Positions 56,918-64,000 of a stretch of 64,000 nucleotides of DNA are shown here, piece after piece. Made by a program: the position numbers and the translations under genes. This stretch comes from Microvirga brassicacearum (GTDB lineage: Bacteria; Pseudomonadota; Alphaproteobacteria; Rhizobiales; Beijerinckiaceae), in NCBI RefSeq assembly GCF_008757455.1, contig NZ_VCMV01000014.1, forward strand, positions 186,001 through 250,000, written 5' to 3'. Each line of letters begins with the position of its first letter. Position 1 is the first letter of the stretch. The notes under the pieces are model-generated. The model saw only the letters and a program-made list of their open reading frames with translations. It was not told where the DNA came from and did no database searches.

Positions 56918-56959
56918 CATGCCGGAAAAGCCGTTGAGCTTTTCGGGACCATGATCTAG
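56918..56959. repeat. CTAG intergenic repeat, fragment
   Basis: CATGCCGGAAAAGCCGTTGAGC...TTTTCGGGACCATGATCTAG is a shortened relative of the CTAG repeats, in the gap between divergent aatA and the TctC-type gene. Confidence 0.55.
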
Positions 56960-57028
56960 TCCGCTCGCGCCGGCCAAGCAAGCAAAACAGCCCGTTCCGA
57001 ATGGGTTTTTGAGGAGATGCTCGACGTC

Positions 57029-58015
57029 ATGAAATCATCCATTACCCGCCGCCTCGCATTCGGCCTGTTTGCCGGCGCGACCCTTCTCGCGACAGCAGCC
57101 TCGGCACAAACCTTCCCTGAGCGGATCATCAGGATGGTCGTCCCGTACCCGGCAGGCGGACCGACGGACGTGATCGCCCGAATCGTGGCGGAGGAAATGG
57201 GCAAGACCCTCGGCCAGAACGTCATCGTCGAGAACCTCGCCGGCGCGTCCGGCGCGGTCGGCACACGGACCGTCGCCCGGGCGGAGCCGGATGGCTACAC
57301 CATCATATTCGGCAACAACCAGACGCACGGCAACAACATGTTCCTGCTGAAGGAGCCCGGCTACGACGCGATCAAGGATTTCGCGCCGCTTGCCGGCGCC
57401 GGGGCCTTCGAGCACGTGTTCGTGGTGAGCAACGTCCTCCCGGTGAAATCCATGCAGGAACTCATCGCGCTGGCCAAGGCCGATCCGGGCAAGCTCAATT
57501 ACGGATCGACGGGCGTCGGCTCGGGGTCGCACCTGGCAACCGAACTCTTCATGACCCGGACCGGCATCAAGATGACCCATGTGCCGTTCCGCGGCGCAGC
57601 GCCTCTGGTGACCGAGTTGATGGCGGGCCGGATCGATGTCTCGAACTCGACCCTGCCCAGCGTCCTCGGGCAGTTCCAGGCCGGTCAGATGCGCGCCATC
57701 GGTCTTGCCAGCCCGCAGCGCAACCCGCAGGCGCCGGATGTCCCGACCCTTCGCGAGCAGGGCATTACCAATGCGGACGCGGAATCCTGGGCCGCCTTCT
57801 TTGCTCCAGTGAACACGCCGAAACCCATTCTCGACAAGCTCTCGGCCACGATCCTCGCGATCCTGAACAAGCCGGACGTGAAGGAGCGCATCACCAAGCT
57901 GGGCTTCACCCTCAATGTGCGGGATCCGGAGACCTTTAAGCCGTACCTGGCAAAAGAAATCCAGACCTGGGCGGACGTGATCAAGGCCGCCAACATCATG
58001 CCTGAGGGGAACTGA
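57029..58015 (+). CDS. TctC/Bug-type solute-binding protein
   Basis: 328 residues from ATG 57029; ATG 57017 is in frame but directly abuts the GAGGAG. Signal peptide (SSITRRLAFGLFAGATLLATAASA) then Bug family blocks: IRMVVPYPAGGPTDVIARIVAEEMGKTLGQNVIVENLAGASG, GYTIIFGNNQTHG, PGKLNYGSTGVGSGSHLATELF and VPFRGAAPLVTELMAG. Captures a carboxylate in the periplasm. No TctA/TctB membrane genes are next to it, so it is an orphan, which is common in this family. Confidence 0.92.
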   Translation: MKSSITRRLAFGLFAGATLLATAASAQTFPERIIRMVVPYPAGGPTDVIARIVAEEMGKTLGQNVIVENLAGASGAVGTRTVARAEPDGYTIIFGNNQTHGNNMFLLKEPGYDAIKDFAPLAGAGAFEHVFVVSNVLPVKSMQELIALAKADPGKLNYGSTGVGSGSHLATELFMTRTGIKMTHVPFRGAAPLVTELMAGRIDVSNSTLPSVLGQFQAGQMRAIGLASPQRNPQAPDVPTLREQGITNADAESWAAFFAPVNTPKPILDKLSATILAILNKPDVKERITKLGFTLNVRDPETFKPYLAKEIQTWADVIKAANIMPEGN

Positions 58016-58148
58016 ACGGAAGTCGAGACATCCGGTCGCCGTCCCACGCGGCGGCGACTGGACCCCGGCATCGGCGATTTTCCCGGAACCTTCTCGACTC
58101 GCACGTGTTTTTCGAACCACGAGCAGTAGCGTCCCGAGGATTTCTCCA

Positions 58149-58337
58149 ATGCCGGCATCGCGAAAAAAGACCGAATATCACGTAGCGTCGCGCGTGCAGC
58201 GATTAGACCGCCGGCAGGAATGCCGATTCATGCTGGCGCTGATCATGCTGATGGGCTTTGCCACCATCTCGGTCCTTGCGACCACCCGCGAGGCCCTCTC
58301 CGACCCGCAATCGAGCGTCCTCCTGGACCATCGCTAG
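58149..58337 (+). CDS. small hypothetical membrane protein
   Basis: 62 residues: a basic N-terminus (SRKKTEYHVASRVQRLDRRQECR), one membrane helix (FMLALIMLMGFATISVLAT) and a short tail. GAGGA sits nine bases before the ATG. No family is recognised, but composition and topology support a real small protein. Confidence 0.45.
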   Translation: MPASRKKTEYHVASRVQRLDRRQECRFMLALIMLMGFATISVLATTREALSDPQSSVLLDHR

Positions 58338-58419
58338 TCCGTAACACGGAGGTGATCGCGGTTGACGCCGGCAACTGAGCGGTTAGCTCTCTGGCTGATG
58401 ATTTGAACGGAGCGCCGCC

Positions 58420-59559
58420 ATGACCACACTCCGCCTCGCGCTTGCCGGTGCTTTCGCCGTCGCCTTTGCGCCTCTGGCGCTTGCCCAGGACACGCAGCGC
58501 CTGAGAACCGACAAGGTTGAGGTCGTCGTCGAGACCGTGGCGCGCGATTTGCAGAATCCGTGGGGTATGGCGTTCCTTCCCGACGGGCGCATGCTCGTCA
58601 CCGAGAGGCCGGGACGCCTGCGCGTCGTCAGCACCGACGGCAGGTTATCCGAACCGCTGACGGGCGTGCCGAAGGCCCATAGCCGCGGCCAGGGCGGCTT
58701 GCTGGATGTGGCGCTCTCGCCCGGCTTCGCACGAAATCGCCTCGTCTTCGTGAGCTTCGCGGAAGACCGGGGCGGCGGCCGCGCCGGGACCAGCGTCGCC
58801 CGCGGCCGACTCAACGACGCAGGGACCGCCCTTGACAACACGCAAGTGATCTTTCGTCAGGAACCCACCCATACGGGCAACAACCATTGGGGCTCGCGCC
58901 TCGTCTTCGACCGCGACGGCAACCTGTTCGTCACTCTCGGCGATCGCTTCGATCTGCGCGATCAGGCGCAGAATCCGGCCAATCACCTAGGCAAGATCGT
59001 GCGTATTACGCCCGACGGTAAGCCTGCCCCCAACAACCCGTTCCTCAACCGCGAAGGAACGCGGCCCGAGATCTGGTCGATCGGGCACCGCAACGTGCAG
59101 GCCGCCGCCCTGCATCCTTCAACTGGTCAATTGTGGACGGTAGAACATGGGGCTCGCGGTGGCGATGAGGTGAACATCCCGCAGCGGGGCAAGAATTACG
59201 GTTGGCCGGTCATCACCTACGGGGTCGATTACTCGGGGGTAAAAATCGGCCAGGGCACTGCCAAAACCGGGATGGAACAGCCGGTCTATTATTGGGACCC
59301 GTCGATCGCTCCATCCGGCATGGCATTCTATACCGGCGACAAGTTTCCCGCCTGGCGCGGCAGCATTCTGGTCGGTGCGCTTGCGTCGAAACTCGTGTCG
59401 CGGCTGGAGACGAACGGCGACAAGGTGACGGGCGAGGAGCGGATGCTGCAAAACCTCGGCGAGCGTATCCGCGACGTGCGGCAGGGCCCCGACGGCTTCG
59501 TCTATCTGCTGACCGATTCACCGCAAGGCCGAATCCTGCGGATGCGTCCGGCCGAATGA
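58420..59559 (+). CDS. PQQ-dependent sugar dehydrogenase (YliI/Asd type)
   Basis: 379 residues with a signal peptide (RLALAGAFAVAFAPLALAQ). Soluble beta-propeller aldose dehydrogenase: ENPWGMAFLPDGRMLVTERPGRLR-like opening, QGGLLDVALSPGF, HTGNNHWGSRLVFDRDGNLFVTLGDR, WSIGHRNVQAAALHP, EHGARGGDEVNIPQRGKNYGWP. Oxidises sugars in the periplasm with PQQ. GGAG precedes the ATG. Confidence 0.92.
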   Translation: MTTLRLALAGAFAVAFAPLALAQDTQRLRTDKVEVVVETVARDLQNPWGMAFLPDGRMLVTERPGRLRVVSTDGRLSEPLTGVPKAHSRGQGGLLDVALSPGFARNRLVFVSFAEDRGGGRAGTSVARGRLNDAGTALDNTQVIFRQEPTHTGNNHWGSRLVFDRDGNLFVTLGDRFDLRDQAQNPANHLGKIVRITPDGKPAPNNPFLNREGTRPEIWSIGHRNVQAAALHPSTGQLWTVEHGARGGDEVNIPQRGKNYGWPVITYGVDYSGVKIGQGTAKTGMEQPVYYWDPSIAPSGMAFYTGDKFPAWRGSILVGALASKLVSRLETNGDKVTGEERMLQNLGERIRDVRQGPDGFVYLLTDSPQGRILRMRPAE

Positions 59560-59566
59560 GGGCGCG

Positions 59567-59908
59567 CTACCGCCCCTGGAAGATGAACGCCGCCCCGGCG
59601 GCGATCAGCCCGAACCCGACCAGATGGTTCCAGCCGAGCGGCTCCTTCAGGTAGAACACGGAAAAGATCGCGAAGACCGCAAGCGTGATGATTTCCTGCA
59701 TGGTCTTCAATTCGGCCGCCGAATAAACGGCGGAACCGATCCGGTTGGCGGGCACCGCCAGCCAATATTCAAAGAATGCGATGCCCCAACTGGCAAAGAC
59801 CGCGATCCAGAGCGGCGACGTCTTGAATTTGAGGTGGCCGTACCACGCGAAAGTCATGAAGACGTTCGAGGCGATCAACATCGCAACCGGGGTAATGTGC
59901 GGGTTCAT
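59567..59908 (-). CDS. DMT-type small membrane protein (DUF486)
   Basis: 113 residues, four helices, with the DUF486 features NVFMTFAWYGHLKF, WGIAFFEYWLAVPANRIG, FSAAELK-like YSAAELKTMQEIITLAVFAIFSVFYLKEPL. Function unknown; likely a dimeric small multidrug-like membrane protein. Confidence 0.9.
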   Translation of the reverse strand: MNPHITPVAMLIASNVFMTFAWYGHLKFKTSPLWIAVFASWGIAFFEYWLAVPANRIGSAVYSAAELKTMQEIITLAVFAIFSVFYLKEPLGWNHLVGFGLIAAGAAFIFQGR

Positions 59909-59989
59909 GGATCATCATGGGAAGGAGTTCGAGAGGGCGCATTGCGCCTATCCCTCCCAACGCGGGAGTCAAGGTGGCGAACGGCATCG

Positions 59990-60763
59990 TTAGCGTTTTG
60001 CCAAATGTTCAAGCACGAGCGCGCCGCCGGCAATCTGCGGGTTCGAGGGCTCGAACCCTTCGCGTTTCTCCCGCTGGGTCACGAGATTGCGGGCTTTCGC
60101 AAAGGCCGCATCGAGGCGGCGCTCGGAGCGCAGGGACTGGTTGAAAAAAGCATCGCCGAAATAGGTCCATGTGGCACCGTCGCGGCAGCCGAAGGAGGAG
60201 CGATCGGCGGCGGCGGCCGTGATGACGAGCGTGCGGGGATCGGCCAGGGCATCGGCGAACACGCCCGAATAACAGGCCGACACGATGAGAATCCGGTATC
60301 TCGCCCCCGAAGCATCGAGCAACGCGCCGACATCCCGTGGCGTCAGGACGCCTGCCTCGCGCGGCCCCACCAATCCGAGGCCCTCCGGTGCCCCATGCGA
60401 CGTGAGAACGACGAGCGCCACATCCTGCCCCGGGTCGAGAACCCGGCCGACCGCCCGCGATGCGGCCATCAGCGTCGCCGCATTGGCGCCTGCCCTTCGC
60501 TTGGTATTGGAGCGGACGATGGACCGCCCATTGGACGCGAAGGTGCCCTCGAGGACGCGGGCGGCGCCACGCGCTTCGCTCTCGAACACGCTCTGCGGTC
60601 CCCACAATCCGAATGACAGAATGTAGACATCCGTCTCGCCGGGCCGCTGCGGCTCCAGCCGGAATGTCTCAGCGGCTCGCGACGGCCTTTGGGCCGCGGC
60701 CTCTTCCGACAGCCCGAACGACAGTGAAAGGCCGAGCAGGCAAAGCGCAACCAAGCGACGCAT
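59990..60763 (-). CDS. secreted legumain-like cysteine peptidase (C13)
   Basis: 257 residues from ATG 60763 (RRLVALCLLGLSLSFGL signal peptide, cut near AAA/Q). Caspase-hemoglobinase fold of peptidase family C13: catalytic His123 (VVLTSHGAPEG) and Cys164 (ILIVSACYSGVFA), with ITAAAADRSSFGCRD following. Probably a periplasmic or secreted endopeptidase. Substrate unknown. The upstream in-frame extension overlaps the SemiSWEET gene and is rejected. Confidence 0.82.
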   Translation of the reverse strand: MRRLVALCLLGLSLSFGLSEEAAAQRPSRAAETFRLEPQRPGETDVYILSFGLWGPQSVFESEARGAARVLEGTFASNGRSIVRSNTKRRAGANAATLMAASRAVGRVLDPGQDVALVVLTSHGAPEGLGLVGPREAGVLTPRDVGALLDASGARYRILIVSACYSGVFADALADPRTLVITAAAADRSSFGCRDGATWTYFGDAFFNQSLRSERRLDAAFAKARNLVTQREKREGFEPSNPQIAGGALVLEHLAKR

Positions 60764-60798
60764 CGAGGTCCCCAAATCCGAGGGCAGGCTGCCCGAGC

Positions 60799-61071
60799 CT
60801 AGCCGTAACGCAACTTCATTGCCAGAATGAGCACAACCAGAACGAAAGTCACGCTGTTGGCAAAGATGATCGGCGCATTGCCGACGAGAATTCCATAGAC
60901 CAGCCACAGACCGACGCCGGCCGCGAAGACGGATTGCGTGACGAGCGACAAGGACTTGGTGTCCTTTGTCCGCAAGGTCTTGAGCGCCTGTGGAAGCCAG
61001 CAGACGGTCGTCAGGATGGCGGCCACGAAGCCGAGAATTTGGATGCCGAGCATGATCGAATCGTCAGACAA
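60799..61071 (-). CDS. SemiSWEET-type sugar transporter
   Basis: 90 residues, three helices, with the PQ-loop GFVAAILTTVCWLPQALKTLRTKDTKSLSL and an Asn in FANSVTFVLV that is placed as in sugar-binding SemiSWEETs. Dimer expected to carry small sugars. TTG start at 61071 with no strong ribosome-binding site; ATG 61053 would remove six residues. Confidence 0.87.
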   Translation of the reverse strand: MSDDSIMLGIQILGFVAAILTTVCWLPQALKTLRTKDTKSLSLVTQSVFAAGVGLWLVYGILVGNAPIIFANSVTFVLVVLILAMKLRYG

Positions 61072-61232
61072 CAGGGTCGATGCAGCTTTATCACGCTACG
61101 CTTGCGTCGCATTACAATTCGGCGCGGGCGGCATCCGCCCGGTCTGGGAGCCCGCAGCTTCCTGGTGCACTTCACAATCAGAAGACCGCAGATCGAGCCG
61201 AACCGAAGGCGCTCTTCGGGGTTTCTTCCTTC

Positions 61233-61661
61233 ATGACAAGGATCAAGGACTTTTCCGACGGACCATCCATCGGCATCGCAACCGACAAGGTGTGCGAGCT
61301 CATTCTCCGTGCGAAGGCCATCGACGTCAAAGAGGGCCAGACCGATCCCGATTCCGGCTCGAACCCGACGGATGACGGGGGCATCGACGCCCTGGTCGCC
61401 ACGCCCGACGACGCCACCGAGGAGGAATTCCGCGAAGTGATCGAAGGCCTGAACGAGGATGAGCGCGCGGATCTGATCGCGCTGGTCTATATCGGCCGCG
61501 GAGACATGGAGCCGGCGGAATGGTCCGACGCCGTTCGGCTGGCGCGTGAGCGCGAGGCGGCCAACGTCCTGCCGACCGCCGACTGGCTTCTCGGCATCCC
61601 CAATCTCGGCGATCTCTGGGATGAGGGCCTCGCCGCCATGGGCCGGAGTTGCGCCAGCTGA
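61233..61661 (+). CDS. DUF3775 protein
   Basis: 142 residues from ATG 61233 (MTRIKDFSDG). Matches DUF3775: KVCELILRAKAIDVKEGQTDPDSGSNPTDDGG, IEGLNEDERADLIALVYIGRGDMEPAEWSDAV, ADWLLGIPNLGDLWDEGLAAMG. Acidic and cytoplasmic, of unknown function, common in alphaproteobacteria. Confidence 0.85.
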   Translation: MTRIKDFSDGPSIGIATDKVCELILRAKAIDVKEGQTDPDSGSNPTDDGGIDALVATPDDATEEEFREVIEGLNEDERADLIALVYIGRGDMEPAEWSDAVRLAREREAANVLPTADWLLGIPNLGDLWDEGLAAMGRSCAS

Positions 61662-61751
61662 GCCGCCAATGCTGGCTCATTTTATCGGAGAAGCTGCCGT
61701 AATTGCGACACCGATCGCGCCGACACTCCCGCGACTCAAGGAGTTCGGTTG

Positions 61752-61988
61752 ATGATTCCATGCGAATTCAACAAGCCTGCGGCCGACGGCACGGGGCACA
61801 TCGAGAATGCGCTCGACCAGGCGCTGCAGGAAACCTTCCCGGCAAGCGACGCCATCAATCTTCATCAGTGGAATGAAATGGAAGCGGTCGAGAAGATGCG
61901 AGCGGAACGAGAGGCGCGGCTGAGGAACGCGTCGTCGGTCGATCGCGCCGCGCGCTATTCGCGCGGCCCCACGGCGTTTTCCGCCTGA
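61752..61988 (+). CDS. conserved small hypothetical protein
   Basis: 78 residues from ATG 61752. Contains ENALDQALQETFPASDAINL, a motif recurring in short stress-related proteins of alphaproteobacteria, then a charged helix EAVEKMRAEREARLR. Function unknown. It follows DUF3775 by 90 bases and ends before a bidirectional terminator. Confidence 0.7.
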   Translation: MIPCEFNKPAADGTGHIENALDQALQETFPASDAINLHQWNEMEAVEKMRAEREARLRNASSVDRAARYSRGPTAFSA

Positions 61989-62034
61989 ACGAGGCCCATC
62001 GAGCCCCGCCCAATCGCAGATCGGCGCACACATC

Positions 62035-62062
62035 AAAAAGGCCGCTTGGAAGCGGCCTTTTT
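62035..62062. terminator. bidirectional rho-independent terminator
   Basis: AAAAAGGCCGCTT...AAGCGGCCTTTTT: 8-bp GC-rich stem flanked by A5 and T5, so it works in either direction. It separates the convergent small gene and the phytase-like gene. Confidence 0.92.
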
Positions 62063-62083
62063 CCTTTCTGGGCCGCCTTCGCC

Positions 62084-64000
62084 TCAGAACTTGCCGAGCT
62101 TGAAGAATTGCGTTTCGCCTGAGGACTCGTCGACACCGTCATTGTCGGTGACGAGGAAGGCATCGCCGGCCGCGTCGACGGCAAAGCCCTCGGCCTTGTC
62201 GAGCACGTAGCCCTTGGGCGCTCTCAGATCCGGCAGCAGATCGCGCAACGCGTTCTTCCGGACGAGCGGCAGATCCTTCGCCAGAGCGACCGGTTTCATG
62301 TCCGCGGCCGGGACCGCGTAGAGCTTCTTCACGTTGGCCTTGTCCGCAATCTGGTTGTCGCGCTCGATGAGGATGACGCGATCGCCTACTGCGGTGATCT
62401 CCGATAGGCCGATCCAGCCAGCCTCCGGCTTGTCGAGCGGGTAGCGCACCGCGCCCCAGCTCTTGTCGGCGGGCGTGTAGGCGAGCAGCTTCACCTGTCC
62501 TTTCGGATCGTCGGCCCATTCGCGCTGAACCGCGAGCCAGACGATTTCGTCGGCGCCCGTACCGGTCACCGCGACGCCCTCGAAACCGTAGTTTTTTGCG
62601 CCCTCCTCGATACCCGCCGGAAGCGTGATCTCCTCGATGATCGCGCCCTTCGGATCAACCCTGATGAGACGGTTGCGGAGACCCTTCTCCGGGTTGCCCT
62701 CGGAGGCGAGCCAGAAGCCGCCATCGGATGCGGCCGCGATCCCCTCGAGATCGAGTTTCTCGGCGGCAGCGCCGTTGCGCGTCACCAGAATTTCGGCGGT
62801 GATCAGGGCGGGCGTCCTGGTGGCATCGATGGTGAGAATGCGTGGCGCAGCGCCGTAGACGCTATCTGTCACCGCGTAGAGCTTTCCGGCCTGATTCCGG
62901 TCGGCCGCAAGCCCCGAGAGCGCGCCCCACGCGATGGGAAGCCCGTCGGAATTCTTCGCCGAGCGCAGCGTCGGGTAGGCGGGCGCTGCCCGCTCGGCGC
63001 GCTGGTAGATCATCACGTGGGGCGCAACACCGCCCTCCCCGTGCAGATCCGCCTCGCTGGTGGCGACGAACAGGTTGCGCGACGGAATGGCCAGAAGCCC
63101 CTCCGGGCCGATGCCGGTCGGCAGCATCTGCACCAGTTCCGGCACCGCGCCGGTGTGGCGATAGACGCCGACGATGGAACCGCGCTCCGAGCCGACGAAG
63201 ATCAGCGTGTCGCGGCCGTAGCGCCCGACCTCGATGCCTTCGACCTCGGCGCCCTTCTTGTTGCGCTTGTCCGGATAATGGCCGTGGGCGACGACCTCAT
63301 GCTCGAAGCTCGCGCCGGATTCGTAGGCGACGGACCCGTCCTTGTTGAAGATGGTGAAGCCGCGCGAACCGCCCTTCCAGTCGCCCTCGTTGGCGGTGAC
63401 GAAGCGGTTGTTGTCGATCCAGTGCACCGCATCCGGTTCACGCGGGACGCCAGTTTGCGAATCGGTCAGCGCGATCCTGCCGTCCTTCCTGGTGTCGGTG
63501 TTTTTCAGATCGACCGAGCCGGCGGAGAAATGCGCGTCGATCTTGCCCGTGCGGCCGTCGACCACCACCAGGTGGTTGTTCTCCTGCATCGACAGAACGA
63601 TCTTGCCGTCCTCGGAGATGTCCACGAATTCCGGCTCGGGATCGTCGCCGGCGACTGCCGCGAGGCCCGTCATATCGACATGCTTGAGCGACGCGCATTG
63701 GAAGTGATCGCCTTCGACCGCGCCGACCAAGAGGCCGCCGGCGGGCAATTGCGGCAGGGCGCCGTCATTGAACTTCTCGTCGCGCTCGTTCTCGATGGCG
63801 ATTGCCATTACGCCCGCCCCGATGGCGATGGAATCCGGCTGCCCGGCGATCACGCATGCGGTCGCGATCTTCTTGTCGGCAAGGTCGATCACCACAAGCT
63901 TGCCGCCGGGCTTCGTGAAGCTCTCGGAGGTATTGACGGCAACGAAAGCGCGCCCGCCCACAACCTTCACCGACGTCGGCTCGCCACCCAGCGCCACCAT
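62084..64000 (-). CDS. phytase-like esterase / choice-of-anchor I protein, N-terminus missing
   Basis: 638 residues visible; the gene continues past the window end and the signal peptide is not seen. The first ~330 residues form a beta-propeller of the choice-of-anchor I type (VVIDLADKKI, EPEFVDISEDGKIVLSMQENNHLVVVD, REPDAVHWIDNNRFVTANEGDWKGG, GIEVGRYGRDTLIFVGSERGSIVGVY). The remainder is an esterase-like phytase domain (LSGLAADRNQAGKLYAVTDS, LEGIAAASDGGFWLASEG, AEGFAVDAAGDAFLVTDNDGV). Probably a secreted phosphoesterase. Confidence 0.88.
   Translation of the reverse strand: MVALGGEPTSVKVVGGRAFVAVNTSESFTKPGGKLVVIDLADKKIATACVIAGQPDSIAIGAGVMAIAIENERDEKFNDGALPQLPAGGLLVGAVEGDHFQCASLKHVDMTGLAAVAGDDPEPEFVDISEDGKIVLSMQENNHLVVVDGRTGKIDAHFSAGSVDLKNTDTRKDGRIALTDSQTGVPREPDAVHWIDNNRFVTANEGDWKGGSRGFTIFNKDGSVAYESGASFEHEVVAHGHYPDKRNKKGAEVEGIEVGRYGRDTLIFVGSERGSIVGVYRHTGAVPELVQMLPTGIGPEGLLAIPSRNLFVATSEADLHGEGGVAPHVMIYQRAERAAPAYPTLRSAKNSDGLPIAWGALSGLAADRNQAGKLYAVTDSVYGAAPRILTIDATRTPALITAEILVTRNGAAAEKLDLEGIAAASDGGFWLASEGNPEKGLRNRLIRVDPKGAIIEEITLPAGIEEGAKNYGFEGVAVTGTGADEIVWLAVQREWADDPKGQVKLLAYTPADKSWGAVRYPLDKPEAGWIGLSEITAVGDRVILIERDNQIADKANVKKLYAVPAADMKPVALAKDLPLVRKNALRDLLPDLRAPKGYVLDKAEGFAVDAAGDAFLVTDNDGVDESSGETQFFKLGKF

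Overview
The window looks like chromosomal DNA from a GC-rich alphaproteobacterium of the Hyphomicrobiales (Rhizobiales) type. Grounds are the dnaG-rpoD and carA/carB/greA housekeeping neighbourhood, a trxB-lsrB (vtlR) pair, DUF930/DUF992/DUF3775 proteins, a DnaG whose zinc ligands are mostly replaced, and several CTAG-bounded intergenic repeats of a kind common in this order. I do not assign a genus. No phage, transposase, CRISPR array or rRNA was seen.

Layout. 1-1380: end of an EmrB-type drug exporter and its HlyD/EmrA adaptor. 1448-5767 (minus): the conserved ATP-grasp / alpha-E / transglutaminase / Anbu proteasome-like peptidase operon. 5949-7374: DUF930 secreted protein and a LysR regulator. 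7515-15905 (plus): an acyl-CoA ligase, a complete Liv-type ABC importer and a PaaK-like protein, probably one operon for uptake and CoA activation of an organic acid. 16208-22026: a DSF-type quorum-sensing module made of an RpfF-like synthase, an RpfC-like hybrid sensor kinase and a REC-PAS-GGDEF-EAL protein where RpfG would be expected. 22448-25658: ABC-F ATPase, cold-shock protein and four small proteins. Then a tRNA with anticodon CAU, a class III nucleotide cyclase, a 2OG-Fe(II) oxygenase-like protein, an Fsr-type MFS exporter, a divergent katA/oxyR pair and a DUF4010/MgtC membrane protein. 33246-46446: rpoD, dnaG, yqeY-like, carA, membrane protein, methyltransferase, GtrA, a probably frameshifted secreted protein, carB, greA. 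46473-52619: secreted protein, Lrp regulator, ELM1 family, trxB, lsrB, a candidate AbcR-like small RNA, fadD. 52764-64000: EF-G-like GTPase, DUF992, aspartate aminotransferase, TctC-type binding protein, PQQ sugar dehydrogenase, DUF486, C13 peptidase, SemiSWEET, DUF3775, a small protein and a phytase-like esterase cut by the window end.

Main point of interest. The RpfF homologue keeps both catalytic glutamates. The RpfC homologue keeps the juxtamembrane Asp-Ser-Glu that, as I recall, is needed for signal sensing in Xanthomonas. The third protein joins an RpfG-like receiver to a PAS-GGDEF-EAL output like that of the Burkholderia-type receptor RpfR. This suggests a DSF-to-c-di-GMP circuit intermediate between the two described architectures. 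A second point is a hairpin RNA candidate directly downstream of lsrB/vtlR that displays an anti-Shine-Dalgarno loop, as AbcR RNAs do.
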